Source: Corbicula japonica (Eukaryota > Mollusca > Bivalvia > Venerida > Cyrenidae). From it: 64,000 bases of DNA. The position numbers and the translations under genes were made by a program. Under the pieces are notes generated by a model. The model saw only the letters and a list, made by a program, of their open reading frames with translations. It ran no database searches and had not been told where the DNA came from. Shown piece by piece: positions 47,101-58,478 of this stretch (the first letter of the stretch is position 1; the number at the start of each line of letters is the position of its first letter). The stretch lies in contig JAZAYU010000001.1 of the NCBI GenBank assembly GCA_038501625.1, positions 9,475,374 to 9,539,373 on the forward strand. Reading direction: 5' to 3'.

Positions 47101-50100
47101 TAAAATTATTAATACATTTTTCCAAGTAATCCAGCAAAGGGCCCGGGTAATTGAGAGGATACCTGGATCGGAAAACAACTGATCTTTCTATTTCTATTGT
47201 AGCATGTCATGATCTGTTGTTGCTCTTGAATAAATGTGTACTGGTTGTTTTTATTCATAATTTATTGTGAATATATCTGCATGTAGGTCGTAACGCTATT
47301 GTGTGTATTTGAATGATGATGCGCTGTATACATGTATGTCTCGTGTTGGTACAATGATATTTGTTAACATTTGTTAAAATGTTGTTTCTTCGTCGATCTT
47401 TTTGTATATAATCATGAAAATAAAACTGAGTAATAAAAGAATTTAAAACATAATTATCTTGTTTTATTAAGCAAACTTTACGACAAACATTTGTTACGTA
47501 CGTGCCGTATGGTGTCGTAATAATTGCACATCGTTACTTTATAAATACTCGCATGGTATTCTGGAAAAGTCAAAGTCGCGATAACTCGAAGTTCGCGATA
47601 ACTCTAAGTAAATCGTCGGTCCCTTGGGACTTCGAGTTATCGCAATTCGACTGTATATACATGTAGTAGCTTGTAAAACTCGTTGTGTTTGCAAAATCGG
47701 TCAGCTAATCCCCGCATAAAAGAACCACAATACATTATTTTACAAAAATGTAAGCTTTCAGCCAAAAGGATTGAAACTGTACTAACATATCTACAATCAA
47801 ACTTGGCGAAAGTTTCTTTTTTGGTTCAGTATAGTTCCAGAAAAAGAATGGAACATATGCAATGCCCTTCTCTTAAAAAGGATATGTCTGAAGTTTAAAT
47901 TATTTGCTTGTCAGAAACATACATAATCAATTCAGATCACACACTTCTGATTTTTTTAGATTGACTGTAATGCATTGCCAAAATTTATTTGTATGAAATC
48001 TCCTCCAGAAGTTTTTCTTCTATCTGAATAAAACCTTTCTAATCATAAGTTATGTAATTCATTTTGAATGATTACTCAGTAATTTTAAAACTAATTTGAA
48101 AAGATTCAAAGATTTATCTTTTCTTATGTTCATACTCATATTATGCAATAGTGAAAATGATAAGATGGAATGGGATGATTTTTATGGGATCAATCTTTGA
48201 TTACACAATAGAAGACTTTCAAACTGAGTGACATGAAATCAGTTCAAAACCGAAATTATTTTGTTGTTTTCAATAGTGGGTATCTACCCTGGAAAATGGT
48301 TATGGTTGTTTTTGTGTTATTTTAAGAAGTGTTCTTGCTAATTCAAATGATTATTGCTAGGCGGATTTACAAATGCACATATACCTGTCCCTGAGTGTTA
48401 CTGGTCTCTGTTTTTTCCTCAGTGTGTATAGAGGACGGGGGAGCGAGACCCTGGTCTGCTAAGGATACATACTTCTCTGGAGCAACCCATATGGACTCTA
48501 CAAAATACAAGAAACAAAGGAAAGCATTATTATATATTATTTCGCAAAAACAATTAGATCTAGGTTAACCACTTGTGTTGATTAAAGACTACAGACGACA
48601 CAATGCGACATAACAAGGTTTCCATTTTTAGTATGAATAGGATGGGTATTGTTGTAAAGAAGTCACAACATATCTTGAAATGTCCATTGAAAACCACGCA
48701 CACTGCGATAAATATCAGAATATATCGTCTGAAAACAGAACACAACTGGTGGTATCTGATTTACACAACACTACATTCGATCACATTAAGGCAATTATGT
48801 TTAAAATAAATTGATAGTAATTTCCATAGAGAATGCAATGGAAGTATAACAAAAATATTTAAATTAGATATAAATTAATCATTCCTACAAAACTACTGCT
48901 ACTTTGTATAACCTAAGCCAGTGAATGACCTTTGATTACTGGCAACTTAAATGTATACAGCACTGTATCTTCTAAAACAGCTATAGTTTGTTAGTTTGAC
49001 TTTCAAATTAAAAAAAGAAAAGAAAAAAAAAACATTTGTTTTTTTTTAAACTTTGATGCAAAATCTAAGTGAAAAAGGGACATAACTTGAAAAATATTTT
49101 TAGTAAAGTTATATGGGACTTACAGTCGAGCTTAAAACTAAGGGACTGAGCACAATGTTGTGTTTCCTCATGTTGATATTCATACACTATTACCACAAGT
49201 TGCTGCAAAAAATTGTGCTGTTTTGTCGTTAACAGTGATTGTAAAAGGCCATGATTTTACGTAACTGACCTCCAGTCACCGTGTTCCAGTAATAAGGATA
49301 TCCCATCTCTGACATGGCCTCGTACCATTCCTCCTTCTGCTCTGTCTCTCCTTCTGTTCCTTCTTCTGTCTTCTGCCCAGAATCAGAGTATTCTGATGGA
49401 TCAAAACCTTCTGGCAACTGTGGACCTTCAAATACTGTAATCAGATAATTTATGATACTTTAAGCTTACTGGTGACTGGACATTTTGTATGACAGCTTCA
49501 GGGTTATAAAAAAGCAGGCTTATTTAAGTTGAAGCAAATGAGTATGACTGCTTGTTTATACAACAAAATTTGTTTTTACTGACATTCATGACACCTCTTA
49601 AACTTACACTGGTACCAAGGAAATAAAAACATTTAATGAGCATATAATGTAGAGTATATTTAAGCTCAGATATTAGAGCTTTATAAAATCTGTTGAAAGA
49701 GCAGGAATGGAGGTCATAATTTGAACTCAAAAGATAACAAATTTTGGCTAGATGGTAAATACATTTAAATGTCTGAACATCTTTAAAAAAGGACTAGGTT
49801 AATTATGACTGATTACTAGGGGTTCAAGTAATTTAGTGTTCATGCAATTCTTACATTTATGATCATACAAAAAGATTTCTGACATTGCTCACCAATCAGC
49901 TTTCATGAATATCATGTCAATATTACCTTGATATGGCAAACAAAATGAATTACTGTAGTTTTGTTACTTCAGTGAAAGAGAAACAACCTGAACCTGTAAC
50001 TGTAGCATGTTGTCAATACAATATATATAATGTAAGACAAGGGGAATGTTTGTTTCCTTTTTTATTTAGCATGTATCTGAACGATTTAGAAGAAACCCTG

Positions 50101-53100
50101 AGGTTAAATGGGGTTGCTGGTATTGATATTGGTACACTGAAATTATGTATACTTTTATATGCTGACGACATTGTTTTATTTGCTAATAGTGCAGAAGACT
50201 TGCAAAAATCAAATTAAATTAAAAATTATGGTATTTAGAAAGGCAGGTAACCTACGTCAAAATCTCAGATTTTTCTATAACGGAACTCAAATCAAAATTG
50301 TTAAAAAATATAAGTATTTGGGTGTAATGTTTACATCAGGTGGAGCTTTTAACATGGATGATAAAATGGCTTCTGGACAAGCGTTAAAGGCTATTTTCAA
50401 GCTAAATAAATATTTGTATAAGTTCACAGATATATTACCAAAACATAGACTTGATCTTTTTGACAAAATGATATCACCAATTATTAGCTATGCATCTGAA
50501 GTAATAGGATTTATTCAGAATAGCAACACTGAACGTATACATCTACAATTCTGTAAACGTTTATTAGGAGTGAAAATTAGCACCCCAAACAATTTTATTT
50601 ACGGTGAAACTGGTCGATTCCCCTTTAACGTGTTATGGCAAATTAACATTATAAAATACTGGCTTAGGATTTGTGCGAGTAGAGATAATAAATATGCAAA
50701 ATTTGTATATAAAAGCCAAGTTGATGATATTGTTAACATACATAGTACAAAAAATTGGGCATTGAATGTTAAAAATTTACTTTCACGCTTAGGTTTTTAC
50801 GAAGTCTGGCTAAATCAGGGGGTAGGGGATGAAAAGTTTTTCTTATTAGAATTCAAACAACGAGTAAAAGACATATATATACAAAATTGGCAAGAACAGT
50901 TAGAAGACTCGTCGAGAGCATTGTTATACAAAGAAATTGCAACATTTGGGTATAAAACATATTTGAACATAATTGTAATACAAAAATACCGTAGATCTTT
51001 AACAATATTAAGAACTTGTTCCCACAGACTAGAAATTGAAGTAGGACGATGGCACAAACCGCATAGTATTCCATTAGATGAAAGATTATGTTAATTTTGT
51101 AACAAGCTAGAGGACGAGTTTCATTTCGTAATTGAATGCACTTTATATGCAGAACTAAGAAAACAATATATTAAATCATATTTTTGGAAAAGACCAAATT
51201 TTATAAAGTTTATAGAGCTAATTAATTCAGAGAATGAAAAGATTGTAAAAAGTATTGCTACCTTTGTTTTTAAAGCTTTTGAGAGGAGAGAATATTTGTT
51301 AAAATATTTATAACCATAGGCATATATTCATTATCATTACATATTGTATGTTGTTTTTTGTTTGTATTTGCTGTTAATACTGTCTCTCCCGCATTTAAAA
51401 TGTGGGTGACATTTTGCATATATTTGCATATATTTTACTATTTATGTTTGTATGTCTTACCATGTCATACTGTTTATTGATTGTGTTTTCTGTTTATATG
51501 TTCATGGGCCTTATTGGCTTATTACGTAATAAAGATATCTATATCTATCTATCTATCTATAATTTCTTACCTTCTTTCTTTTTAACCCCATACTGTTGCG
51601 CAAGTTCAGGGTTCGATTCCAGATCTTTCTTGAAGGCCTCCATGGCAGCCTGAATTATATGTTATAAATAATTAAAAGTCCTCAAATTTACTGCAAGGGG
51701 GCAAGTGTCATTTGTGACTCATGAGCGAAAGTTCTCTATGCCAAATTAAATTGAAATGACACTACTGCAGACTTACCTTTCATTCAATATTGGTTGTTGT
51801 TTTCTTCAAAGTAAAAAAGGATTTACAGTTACAATTTATTTTCAATCTCATAAAAATCAGATTTTGGACAAAGATGATTAAACTGTGATTGGAGCAGTTT
51901 CCAATCTCAAGCATCTGATTTGATGAAATGGAGACAAGTCTCCATTTCAGCCAATCAGATGCTTGATATTTGAGACTGGTCTTCATTTTCAGTTTTATAA
52001 TCTTGGGACCTTCTGTCCATTGCTCTAGGAAATGAAGATCTGACTGAACCATATCTAATTTACATGTGCATGACTTAACAGCAAAGTGAGTTACAATCTT
52101 GGAAAATGTTTACATCATAAGTAAACTGAGCTATGATATGCATCAGTTTTACATTATCACCGTTTCAAGTAAACTCTCTTTTCAAACACCCTTATTAACC
52201 CTTTACTCCATTTGTACACATTTTATCCTGTGTGGGACTAATATAGATTCGGAGCAGAATCAGAAATAACCAAACTAAAAATATGGAAGATTGTAACAGT
52301 ATGCATTCTGTAGGTTCGTATTATTTGAGTTGTGTATGTAAAACAATATCACGCGAGACAGAAGGTCGAACGTGATGTGGTTTACATACACAACGAGAAA
52401 TAATACGAACCTATAGACTGCATACTGTCATAATGTTCCTTTTATTATACACCCTTCTCGCTCAAAAAAATAAACAACAAAATTTTAGTCAAGAATGTGG
52501 TTTACATAATAGTAGAAATGAAAATAGTAACACGTTAGTAAATTTATGAATAGCGTAGAAAAATTTATGAATGGCGTAAAAATATTGTAACTGTTGTAAA
52601 ACTGGGACGGAAATTTCCTTATTTGGTGTTTATGTGCTGAAAAATTACAACAACATAGCGCTATGTAGTATATGACGTCACATAGAACACGGGAAGCTGC
52701 AAAATAAAGAATTGGAAAACAGACACTGTCCAATATGGAATTACTAATCTGACAAGTTGTATCAATTCTGTGGATTAACGCTGCACTATGCTTAAATCAT
52801 TCATGGGTATATAATAAAAAAGCAAACTGTGCAGATCCTGATCAGAAGGCATGGACGTGATGGCAGATCAGGATCTACACTGTTCGCCCATGCAATAAAG
52901 GTGTAAATATGGAGAAAAGGGTTAAACTTCTCAGGTTTAAAGCTTATATATTTCTGTCTGTAATTTACCTTTTCCATTCTTTGCATGTAATCATCTTCTT
53001 TCTGTCTTTTCTTTTCATCTGCAACACCTTTCTTTCTCACCTGTAAGCATGCAATGTAATGTGTTTGTATTTTATTATACATTTATAAAAATCTACATTA

Positions 53101-56062
53101 TAAACAATTAAGTTTTTACTAAATGACTCTAGAAGTGTTAATATTTCAAAAAAGGGCACATGAATACATTTTCAAAAATTGGGATATGCATTTATTTAAG
53201 TAAACACACTCCTGGCTTGTCATATGTCAATGTTTCTAGTGTTTTGGCAATAGTAAATAGTAGATACTTCTAACTAGTACCTGAAGACTAAATGTATGAT
53301 ATACTTCTCTTTGGATTATAAATTTCAGGTGTAAGTTTTTTGCATTATTCCTGTCAATATTTGACATTTCAATTTCTGTTCACCAGTTTATAAAACTGAG
53401 AATGGAAACCAGTCTCAAATCTCAAGGATCTGATTGGCTGAAATGGCAACTGGTCGCCATTTCAGCCAATCAGACACTTGAGATTTGAGACTGATTAAAA
53501 ATCTCAGTTTTTAATCTTCAGCACTAGTTTTCTGGCAAATTGGAGAGTGGTTGGTGGGGGTATTTGATAGGGATTGCACAGCAGTCGTTTTACATGAAGT
53601 AATTCACAATAAAAATTGTAATTATCATTCATTAAATTTAAAAGTAATTTTTTACTTTTATCATTAAAAATCAAACAATAAACTAACTATTTACTCCTTT
53701 GATATGGCTTATAACCAGTGTAAATATAGATCAGCCGGCACATCCATGCAGTCTAACTAAGATCTACAAACTTAATTTCTAGGTCTTAAATAACCTAATA
53801 AATCCAACAACATTTAGTGTAGATCCTGAATGGATGTAAAAGAAGATTTCATTTTGAGATTATACTGGTCTGAAGGTTACAAAGCTGAGATTGGAAACCA
53901 GTCTCAAATCTCAAGCATCTGATTGGCTGAAATGGCGACCATGGCCATTTCAGCCAATCAGATGCTTGAGATTTGAGACTGGTTTCCATGCTCAGTTTTA
54001 TAACCTTGGGCACTGGTCTCACTGGTTATAAGCTGTATCAATGCAGTAGTGTTAATACTGCCGTAATACACAGTAACTGTAATATGTGGGAAGAACACAA
54101 ATGGTTGCCAGAATAATGTCTGTGATATAATTATAGTCAATCAATGTCAGATGTGCTGCTGTTAGTTTTGAGATAATTTGAATGATACCAATGTCAATAA
54201 TGTTCTACATGGGAGGAGTGGAAGAAGACATCAAATCAAAGTTGATTTGAAAGGTGTTCATTGGTTTTGATTGATAGCAAATTAAGAAATCATCAACAAA
54301 GTGAGCTATGTGCCTCCAAGAAATCTTCAAAAGTCATGTAAAAATCAACAAAATGGAACTTACTATCAGAAACCCAGAGTAAGTGTGCACAATGGGCAAG
54401 TTACTAGAATAAGAGATAATTGAAATAGGTTTAATATTTGTCTTCCTGCAGTTTTTTTTTACTTTGAACATGAGTATGAATAGCTTTCACTGAGATCCTT
54501 GAAATAGCCTACTGCCAAAAGATACTACAGGGCTCTCACTAGACTTGCAAATCAAGGAGAAGTTTTATCATAATTTTACTGAATTATGGAGAAGTTTGCT
54601 GTCAACAGCTTTCTTTCCTTATATAATCTATACAAAATGACTTCTCCCAAAGCTACTTTTGGTAGACAACCTCTCCCAAGTCGCCCTCCAGTGAAAGCCC
54701 TATACAATTCCCTTGGGATAATGTGATAGTGACATTACAGTTAACTAGTGCAGCACACGTCACATGTACTAGGAAGCTTTCCAAGCCCCTCCTGAACATT
54801 CTGTCCAGCTATTTACCTCTTCTATTTTCAGCTTCACAGCCTCTTGATGCCGTTTGCCTTTCTCATGGAAGTCTCTACTCTGAAAAATATTATATGCTGA
54901 TAAATATAAAGTTTATAAGATAAAAAGTGGACATTTCTTTTACAAATATTTTTTTATCCAGCTTAAAAACAAACAAACAGTTTTTTATGTGTACCCGTGT
55001 AAGTCAATTTTTTGGAAAGGGTGAGTCAGGGTGGATGGAGGGTGGAAAACAAAGAATTAGAAACTTGTATAGGCGGTTGCTATTAGGATATTAGATGTTT
55101 CGTAACTGGTAGGTTAATGAGAAAATGTGGACTTTAACAAAAACATTTATGGTACCAACATTTCAAAGTGGAAAAATTTCTTTGATAAAAGGCAGCCAAG
55201 AAATAGCAAATTTGTCCAGACCATACCTGCCATATTTCTGGAAAGCTTTCCAGGGGATTTGGTTCAAAATTCCAGGGGATTCCAATATAATTCCAGGGGA
55301 TTTTTTAATGCGGCTAATCAAGCGGAATTTACTAGAAACTAAACTAAGATGCAATATTAAATATAATTATTTATTCTCATTTATTTAAACAATATTTTAA
55401 TTTTTGGTCGAATGACGAATAACTTTTATCCGAAAGTGTCCCATTATCCGGATACACACATATTTTGGACATCATAAAAAACCGTCAATCCTTAAACAAG
55501 TCCGCTAATTGTACATAAAACAGACGGTATACTTGTGATTTCATTCACAATTACCTATGATAACAATCAATTATCCAATAAACAGGGGGATATGGCAGGT
55601 ATGCCATACAGTTGGTATGATGTGTATTGATGTCAGACAACAATGTTCATTATGTTGTTTAACAGCTCTACCCTGATTTATTATTGAACAAAAAGTGGTC
55701 TTGAAGAAAAACTTAATTAAAACTATGACAAATGAGGGATGCTGAGGGAGGTTTGACATTAGGATATCCGTCAGAAACAGATGAGCTAAAAGATAGCTTG
55801 CACCACAATTACTTCATTCCTCTTTAAATTTTGCACAGCAATAAAATGTACCTTGTAATTCTTTCATATGAAATTTTTAGCATACCATAAAAACATTAAT
55901 ATTATTAAGCTGCAGAATCTGAATTTCGATATTATGCAGAAATAACATAAAAATAAAAATAAAAATGAAATATTGGCATAGTCACATACTGGTTTGTTGT
56001 CTGTTATCCAACACTTGCAAAATTCACAAAACTTTCTTGGCTGTGATTTCCAATATTCTGAC
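43936..56062 (-). CDS. WBP4: WBP4/FBP21 homolog (WW domain-binding protein 4), exons 2-9
   Basis: Eight exons join with consistent phases into 984 nt (residues 2-328 plus stop) after one leading base. Human WBP4 is 376 residues. WBP4/FBP21 acts in the spliceosome (U2 snRNP/complex A to B), binding proline-rich splicing factors through WW domains. Seen here: an N-terminal U1-C/matrin-type C2H2 finger (C13, C16, H30, H36 in SEYWKSQPRKFCEFCKCW ... FHEKGKRHQ), a charged helical segment (47-96), a WW domain at 133-158 (W133, Y144-Y145, W155), a PPSPPSPPSPPSPSESESE stretch, and the conserved C-terminus KEEVDLELP ... FKEKTVTSLG ... FKKRK. Vertebrate orthologs have two WW domains; only one is found here. 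Exon 1 is not located. Convergent with OCA2. Confidence 0.93.
45842..46050 (-). CDS. WBP4: WBP4 exon with proline/serine repeat and YGVWARV
   Basis: 69 codons plus 2 bases: KEEKTLEEIPLPPG, then PPPSPPSPPSPPSPSESESE, then GVYGVWARVQKE, corresponding to the YG.W conserved segment. Donor (minus) GA|GTAAGA. The Pro stretch could itself be a WW ligand (inference). Confidence 0.92.
46164..46403 (+). mobile_element. MITE-1 copy, near intact
   Basis: TTAACCCTTTCCTCCTTAGA to GGAGGAAAGGGTTAA. Lies in a WBP4 intron. Confidence 0.9.
46612..47653. mobile_element. Tigger/pogo-like MITE with TA target duplication
   Basis: Ends CAGTGGAATCGCGATAACTC and GAGTTATCGCAATTCGACTG, bordered by TA on both sides. 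Subterminal repeats of CGATAACTCGAA occur several times at each end. There is no transposase; the interior is AT-rich filler. Confidence 0.88.
48385..48497 (-). CDS. WBP4: WBP4 exon completing the WW domain
   Basis: Acceptor (minus) TTTTGTAG|AGTCC. Encodes ESIWVAPEKYVSLADQGL, which supplies the second WW tryptophan and proline, then a Ser/Thr-rich linker. Donor CAG|GTATAT, phase 0. Confidence 0.9.
49270..49434 (-). CDS. WBP4: WBP4 exon with first part of the WW domain
   Basis: Encodes FEGPQLPEGFDPSEY, an acidic Glu/Thr-rich run, then EEWYEAMSEMGYPYYWNTVT G. Acceptor (minus) CTGATTACAG, donor G|GTCAGT. The WW fold is split between this exon and the next. Confidence 0.92.
50028..51561 (+). mobile_element. 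Decayed non-LTR retrotransposon (LINE), 5'-truncated
   Basis: Reverse-transcriptase block VRQGECLFPFLFSMYLNDLE, then LLYADDIVLFANSAEDLQ with the catalytic YADD. A frameshift and apparent deletion follow at about 50205-50225, then KIMVFRKAG ... KKYKYLGVMFTSGG and the C-terminal region. An in-frame TAA (51092-51094) breaks a CxFC motif before HFVIEC. The 3' end is AATAAAGATATC plus (TATC)n. Opposite in strand to WBP4. Clade not assigned. Confidence 0.88.
51571..51649 (-). CDS. WBP4: WBP4 exon, helical linker
   Basis: Encodes AAMEAFKKDLESNPELAQQY GVKKKE. AAMEA...DL matches vertebrate WBP4. The donor GTAAGA is only about 10 bp from the microsatellite tail of a LINE lying in the downstream intron. 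Confidence 0.92.
51872..52012. mobile_element. MITE-2 copy, diverged
   Basis: AAGCATCTGATTTGATGAAA with CATTTCAGCCAATCAGATGC, and an outer CAGTTTTATAATCTTGGG. Confidence 0.75.
52197..52924. mobile_element. MITE-1 copy split by an inserted palindromic element
   Basis: The left part 52197-52285 (TTAACCCTTTACTCCATTTG) and right part 52810-52924 (GCAAACTGTGCAGATCCTGA ... GAAAAGGGTTAA) belong together. The roughly 500 bp between begins with a palindrome (52316-52420): GGTTCGTATTATTTGAGTTG opposite CAACGAGAAATAATACGAAC. Confidence 0.65.
52969..53040 (-). CDS. WBP4: WBP4 exon, charged helix
   Basis: 24 codons VRKKGVADEKKRQKEDDYMQ RMEK, phase 0 on both sides; acceptor GCATGCTTACAG, donor GTAAAT (minus). 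Confidence 0.9.
53386..53520. mobile_element. MITE-2 hairpin copy
   Basis: GTTTATAAAACTGAGAATGG ... TCTCAGTTTTTAATCTTC, central GGCAACTGGTCGCC. Confidence 0.85.
53690..54050. mobile_element. MITE-1 remnant with nested MITE-2
   Basis: TAGATCAGCCGGCACATCCA and TTAAATAACCTAATAAATCC are MITE-1 blocks. A MITE-2 (53875-54008) sits between ACTGGTCT repeats, followed by CTCACTGGTTATAAGC. Confidence 0.65.
54527..54702. mobile_element. Short TIR MITE
   Basis: CAGGGCTCTCACTAGACTTG at the left and CAAGTCGCCCTCCAGTGAAA GCCCTA at the right are imperfect inverted copies. No clear target duplication. Confidence 0.6.
54817..54879 (-). CDS. WBP4: WBP4 exon, zinc-finger histidines
   Basis: 21 codons SRDFHEKGKRHQEAVKLKIE E. 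H30 and H36 complete the U1-C-type finger begun in the previous exon. Acceptor ATATTTTTCAG, donor GTAAAT (minus). Confidence 0.93.
55223..55602. mobile_element. TIR MITE with AATTCCAGGGGATT repeats
   Basis: ATACCTGCCATATTTC and its inverse at the right end (GATATGGCAGGTAT). Near the left end TTCCAGGGGATT recurs three times (55248-55302). Confidence 0.65.
55990..56062 (-). CDS. WBP4: WBP4 exon 2, zinc-finger cysteines
   Basis: After one base G it encodes SEYWKSQPRKFCEFCKCWIT DNKP. The ortholog starts M-x-x-YWKSQP, so the lone G is probably the third base of the start codon or of a very early codon. Acceptor TTTATTTTTAG, donor GTATGT (minus). Confidence 0.92.
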
Positions 56063-56213
56063 CTAAAAATAAAACAACTACAGTTAAGGTCTCACATGTT
56101 TATACACATTAATCAAGAATGTATTTAAATTGCTTTCGAACCATTTGGCTGAACATAAATCCAGACCTGTTAAGTTATGTACATGAAAATGAGGAAGATT
56201 TGGGGTTCATATA

Positions 56214-56383
56214 CAGTCAAACCTGTATTAAGCAGACATGGAAGGGAGTGATTTAAATTGACAAAGGTGGTTGTTAAAGATAATAAAAAATTATAAAAAA
56301 ATATCAGTTTAGGACATATTCAAACTGGCTTTTAAAAACAGGTTGTTGCTGAATCCAGGTGGCTGCTAAGGCAGGTTCAACTG
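56214..56383. mobile_element. TA-flanked MITE, complete copy
   Basis: CAGTCAAACCTGTATTAAGC at the left, CTAAGGCAGGTTCAACTG at the right, with TA outside both ends. About 170 bp, likely Tc1/mariner-type. Confidence 0.75.
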
Positions 56384-56476
56384 TAAATGAAAATGAGGAA
56401 GATTTAGGGTTCATATGCAGTCAAACATTTATTAAGAAGACGACCAAGGGAGTGACAAAAAGTGGCTGCTTAACAC

Positions 56477-57020
56477 CAGGGTTTCCCCCAGGCCATTTTC
56501 GCTTGTCGCATGCGACAAGCCATAATTTCAGGACCCAATTTGCGACATGCCATAATTTGTCCGCCATGCCTTATCTCCCGCAGCGACTTGTGTACCTGTT
56601 GATTGCATTATCAGTATGAAAACTCTTCTTAATAAACAAGAGACAGCTGATCGCGCCGATAATTGACAGCGTCATCAGCTTTGCGAGTTAACCAATCAGT
56701 AACAAGAACTTTTGGTGTAAGAATTTAATTTACGACTTTTGAATCTTTGTTATAAATCTTTTAACCTACAGCAGACAAAGAACAGTGTGTGTGAATACAC
56801 ATTTATTATTAACATATATGTCACTTAAAAGGCTTTAAATGAATAAAGCCACTTAAGAATAAAAACAAAACTTATTTTTTTCATTTATTTATTTAAATGA
56901 GAAGCAAAAATGATATATACATAAGACTGAAAATGAAACACCGCGTTGCAGCGCGTGACAAAATGGATAAAATCAGTCTATGCTGCGACGACCCTTCCTG
57001 AAATCCTGGGGGAAACCCTG
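56477..57020. mobile_element. hAT MITE with perfect 8 bp target duplication
   Basis: TIRs CAGGGTTTCCCCCAGG and CCTGGGGGAAACCCTG; flanks CTTAACAC at 56469-56476 and 57021-57028. 544 bp, no transposase. Perfect duplication and ends suggest a comparatively recent insertion. Confidence 0.95.
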
Positions 57021-57028
57021 CTTAACAC

Positions 57029-58478
57029 AGGTAAAAACAAGAGCTGTCACTTGAAATTGACATATGCCCCCGAAATGCAGCTTTGAAATCGAATTTGTAT
57101 ACATATGTAGTAAAAATATGCCTGTGGAAGTAGAAAATAAGGGCCTATAACCCTTGCAACAAGAGGGTCCATAGGGTGGCTCACCTGTCAACAACTGCTC
57201 AATGGTTGTAAGAGTTGTGTGCAAGTTTGGTAAAATCAAGGGAAACAAGAGGGCCATGATGGCCCTTTATCGCTCACCTGAATACAACAAAGTTGTGTTG
57301 TATGTGACCCATCGTCTTGATATGGTGAACATTTACACCAAGTTCTTTTAAAATCCAATAAGGAACAACAAATTTACAGCTTGGAAAAGAAAATGCTATT
57401 TTAAGTAACAGTTACCTTGACCTTGGACCTACCGGCATGGGTATTGTACGCAACACAACCCCTTGTCATGGTAAACATTTATGTAAAGTTATTTTGAAAT
57501 CAACTTAACAGCCCAGACAAGAAAATTTTATTTTTTAGTAACAGTGACCATGACCTTGGACAAACAGCCATGGGTATTGTACGCGAAACAACATCTTGTC
57601 ATGGTAAACATTTGAGCCAAGTTATTTTAAAATCCAATGAGAAATAACAAATTTACAGCCTGGACAAGATTTTTCTATTTTTAGTAATAGTGACCTAGTT
57701 TTTGACCCCAGATGACCCATATTCAAACTCGTCCAATTAATAACTGAGACTAATGTCCTGACCATGTTTCATTGCAATCGGACAATCTGAGCAAAAATGT
57801 GACCACTAAAGTGTTAACAAGAAAATTCCATTTTTAGGAACAGTGACCTTGACCTTGGACCAACCAACATGGTTTTGTACTCAACACACCGCCTTGTCAT
57901 GGTGAACATTTGCGCCAAGTTATTTTGAAATCCAATGAGAAATAACAAATTTACAGCCAAGACAAGATAATTCTATTTTTAGTAACAGTGACCTAGTTTT
58001 TGATTCCAGATGACCCATATTCGAACTGTTCCAAGTAATTACTGGGACTAATGTCCTGACCATGTTTCGTGACAATCGGAGCAAAAATGTGACCGCTAGA
58101 GTGTTAACAAGAAAATTCTATTTTTAGTAACAGTGACCTAGTTTTTGGACCCAGATGACCCATATTACAACTTGTCCAAGAAATCATTGGGACAAACATC
58201 CTGACCAAGTTCCATGACAATCGGAGCAAAAATGTGATCGCTAGAGTGTTAACAAGAAAATTCTATTTTTAGTAACAGTGACCTAATTTTTGGACCCAGA
58301 TGACCCATATTTTAACTCATCTGAGAAATCATTGGGACAAACATCCTGACCAAGTTTCAAAACAATCGAGGCAAAAATGTGACCGCTAGAGTGTTAAAGA
58401 ATGCAGGACATACTGTCGGACTGACCGACAACTTGGCGACTATATGCTCCCCTGAATTTCTTCGGGGAGCATAAAAAA
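57029..58478. mobile_element. Tandem-repeat element (~145 bp units), copy D
   Basis: Starts ACAAGAGCTGTCACTTGAAA and ATATGCCCCCGAAATGCAGC. Units carry GACCGCTAGAGTGTTAACAA, TTTTTAGTAACAGTGACCTA and GGGACAAACATCCTGACCA. Ends in the hairpin TGCTCCCCTGAATTTCTTCG GGGAGCA. The same family occurs at 60153-61842. Confidence 0.8.

Noticed and set aside
50853..51074. Minus-strand frames opposite the LINE
   Set aside because: Shadows of the LINE coding strand; no WBP4-like content.
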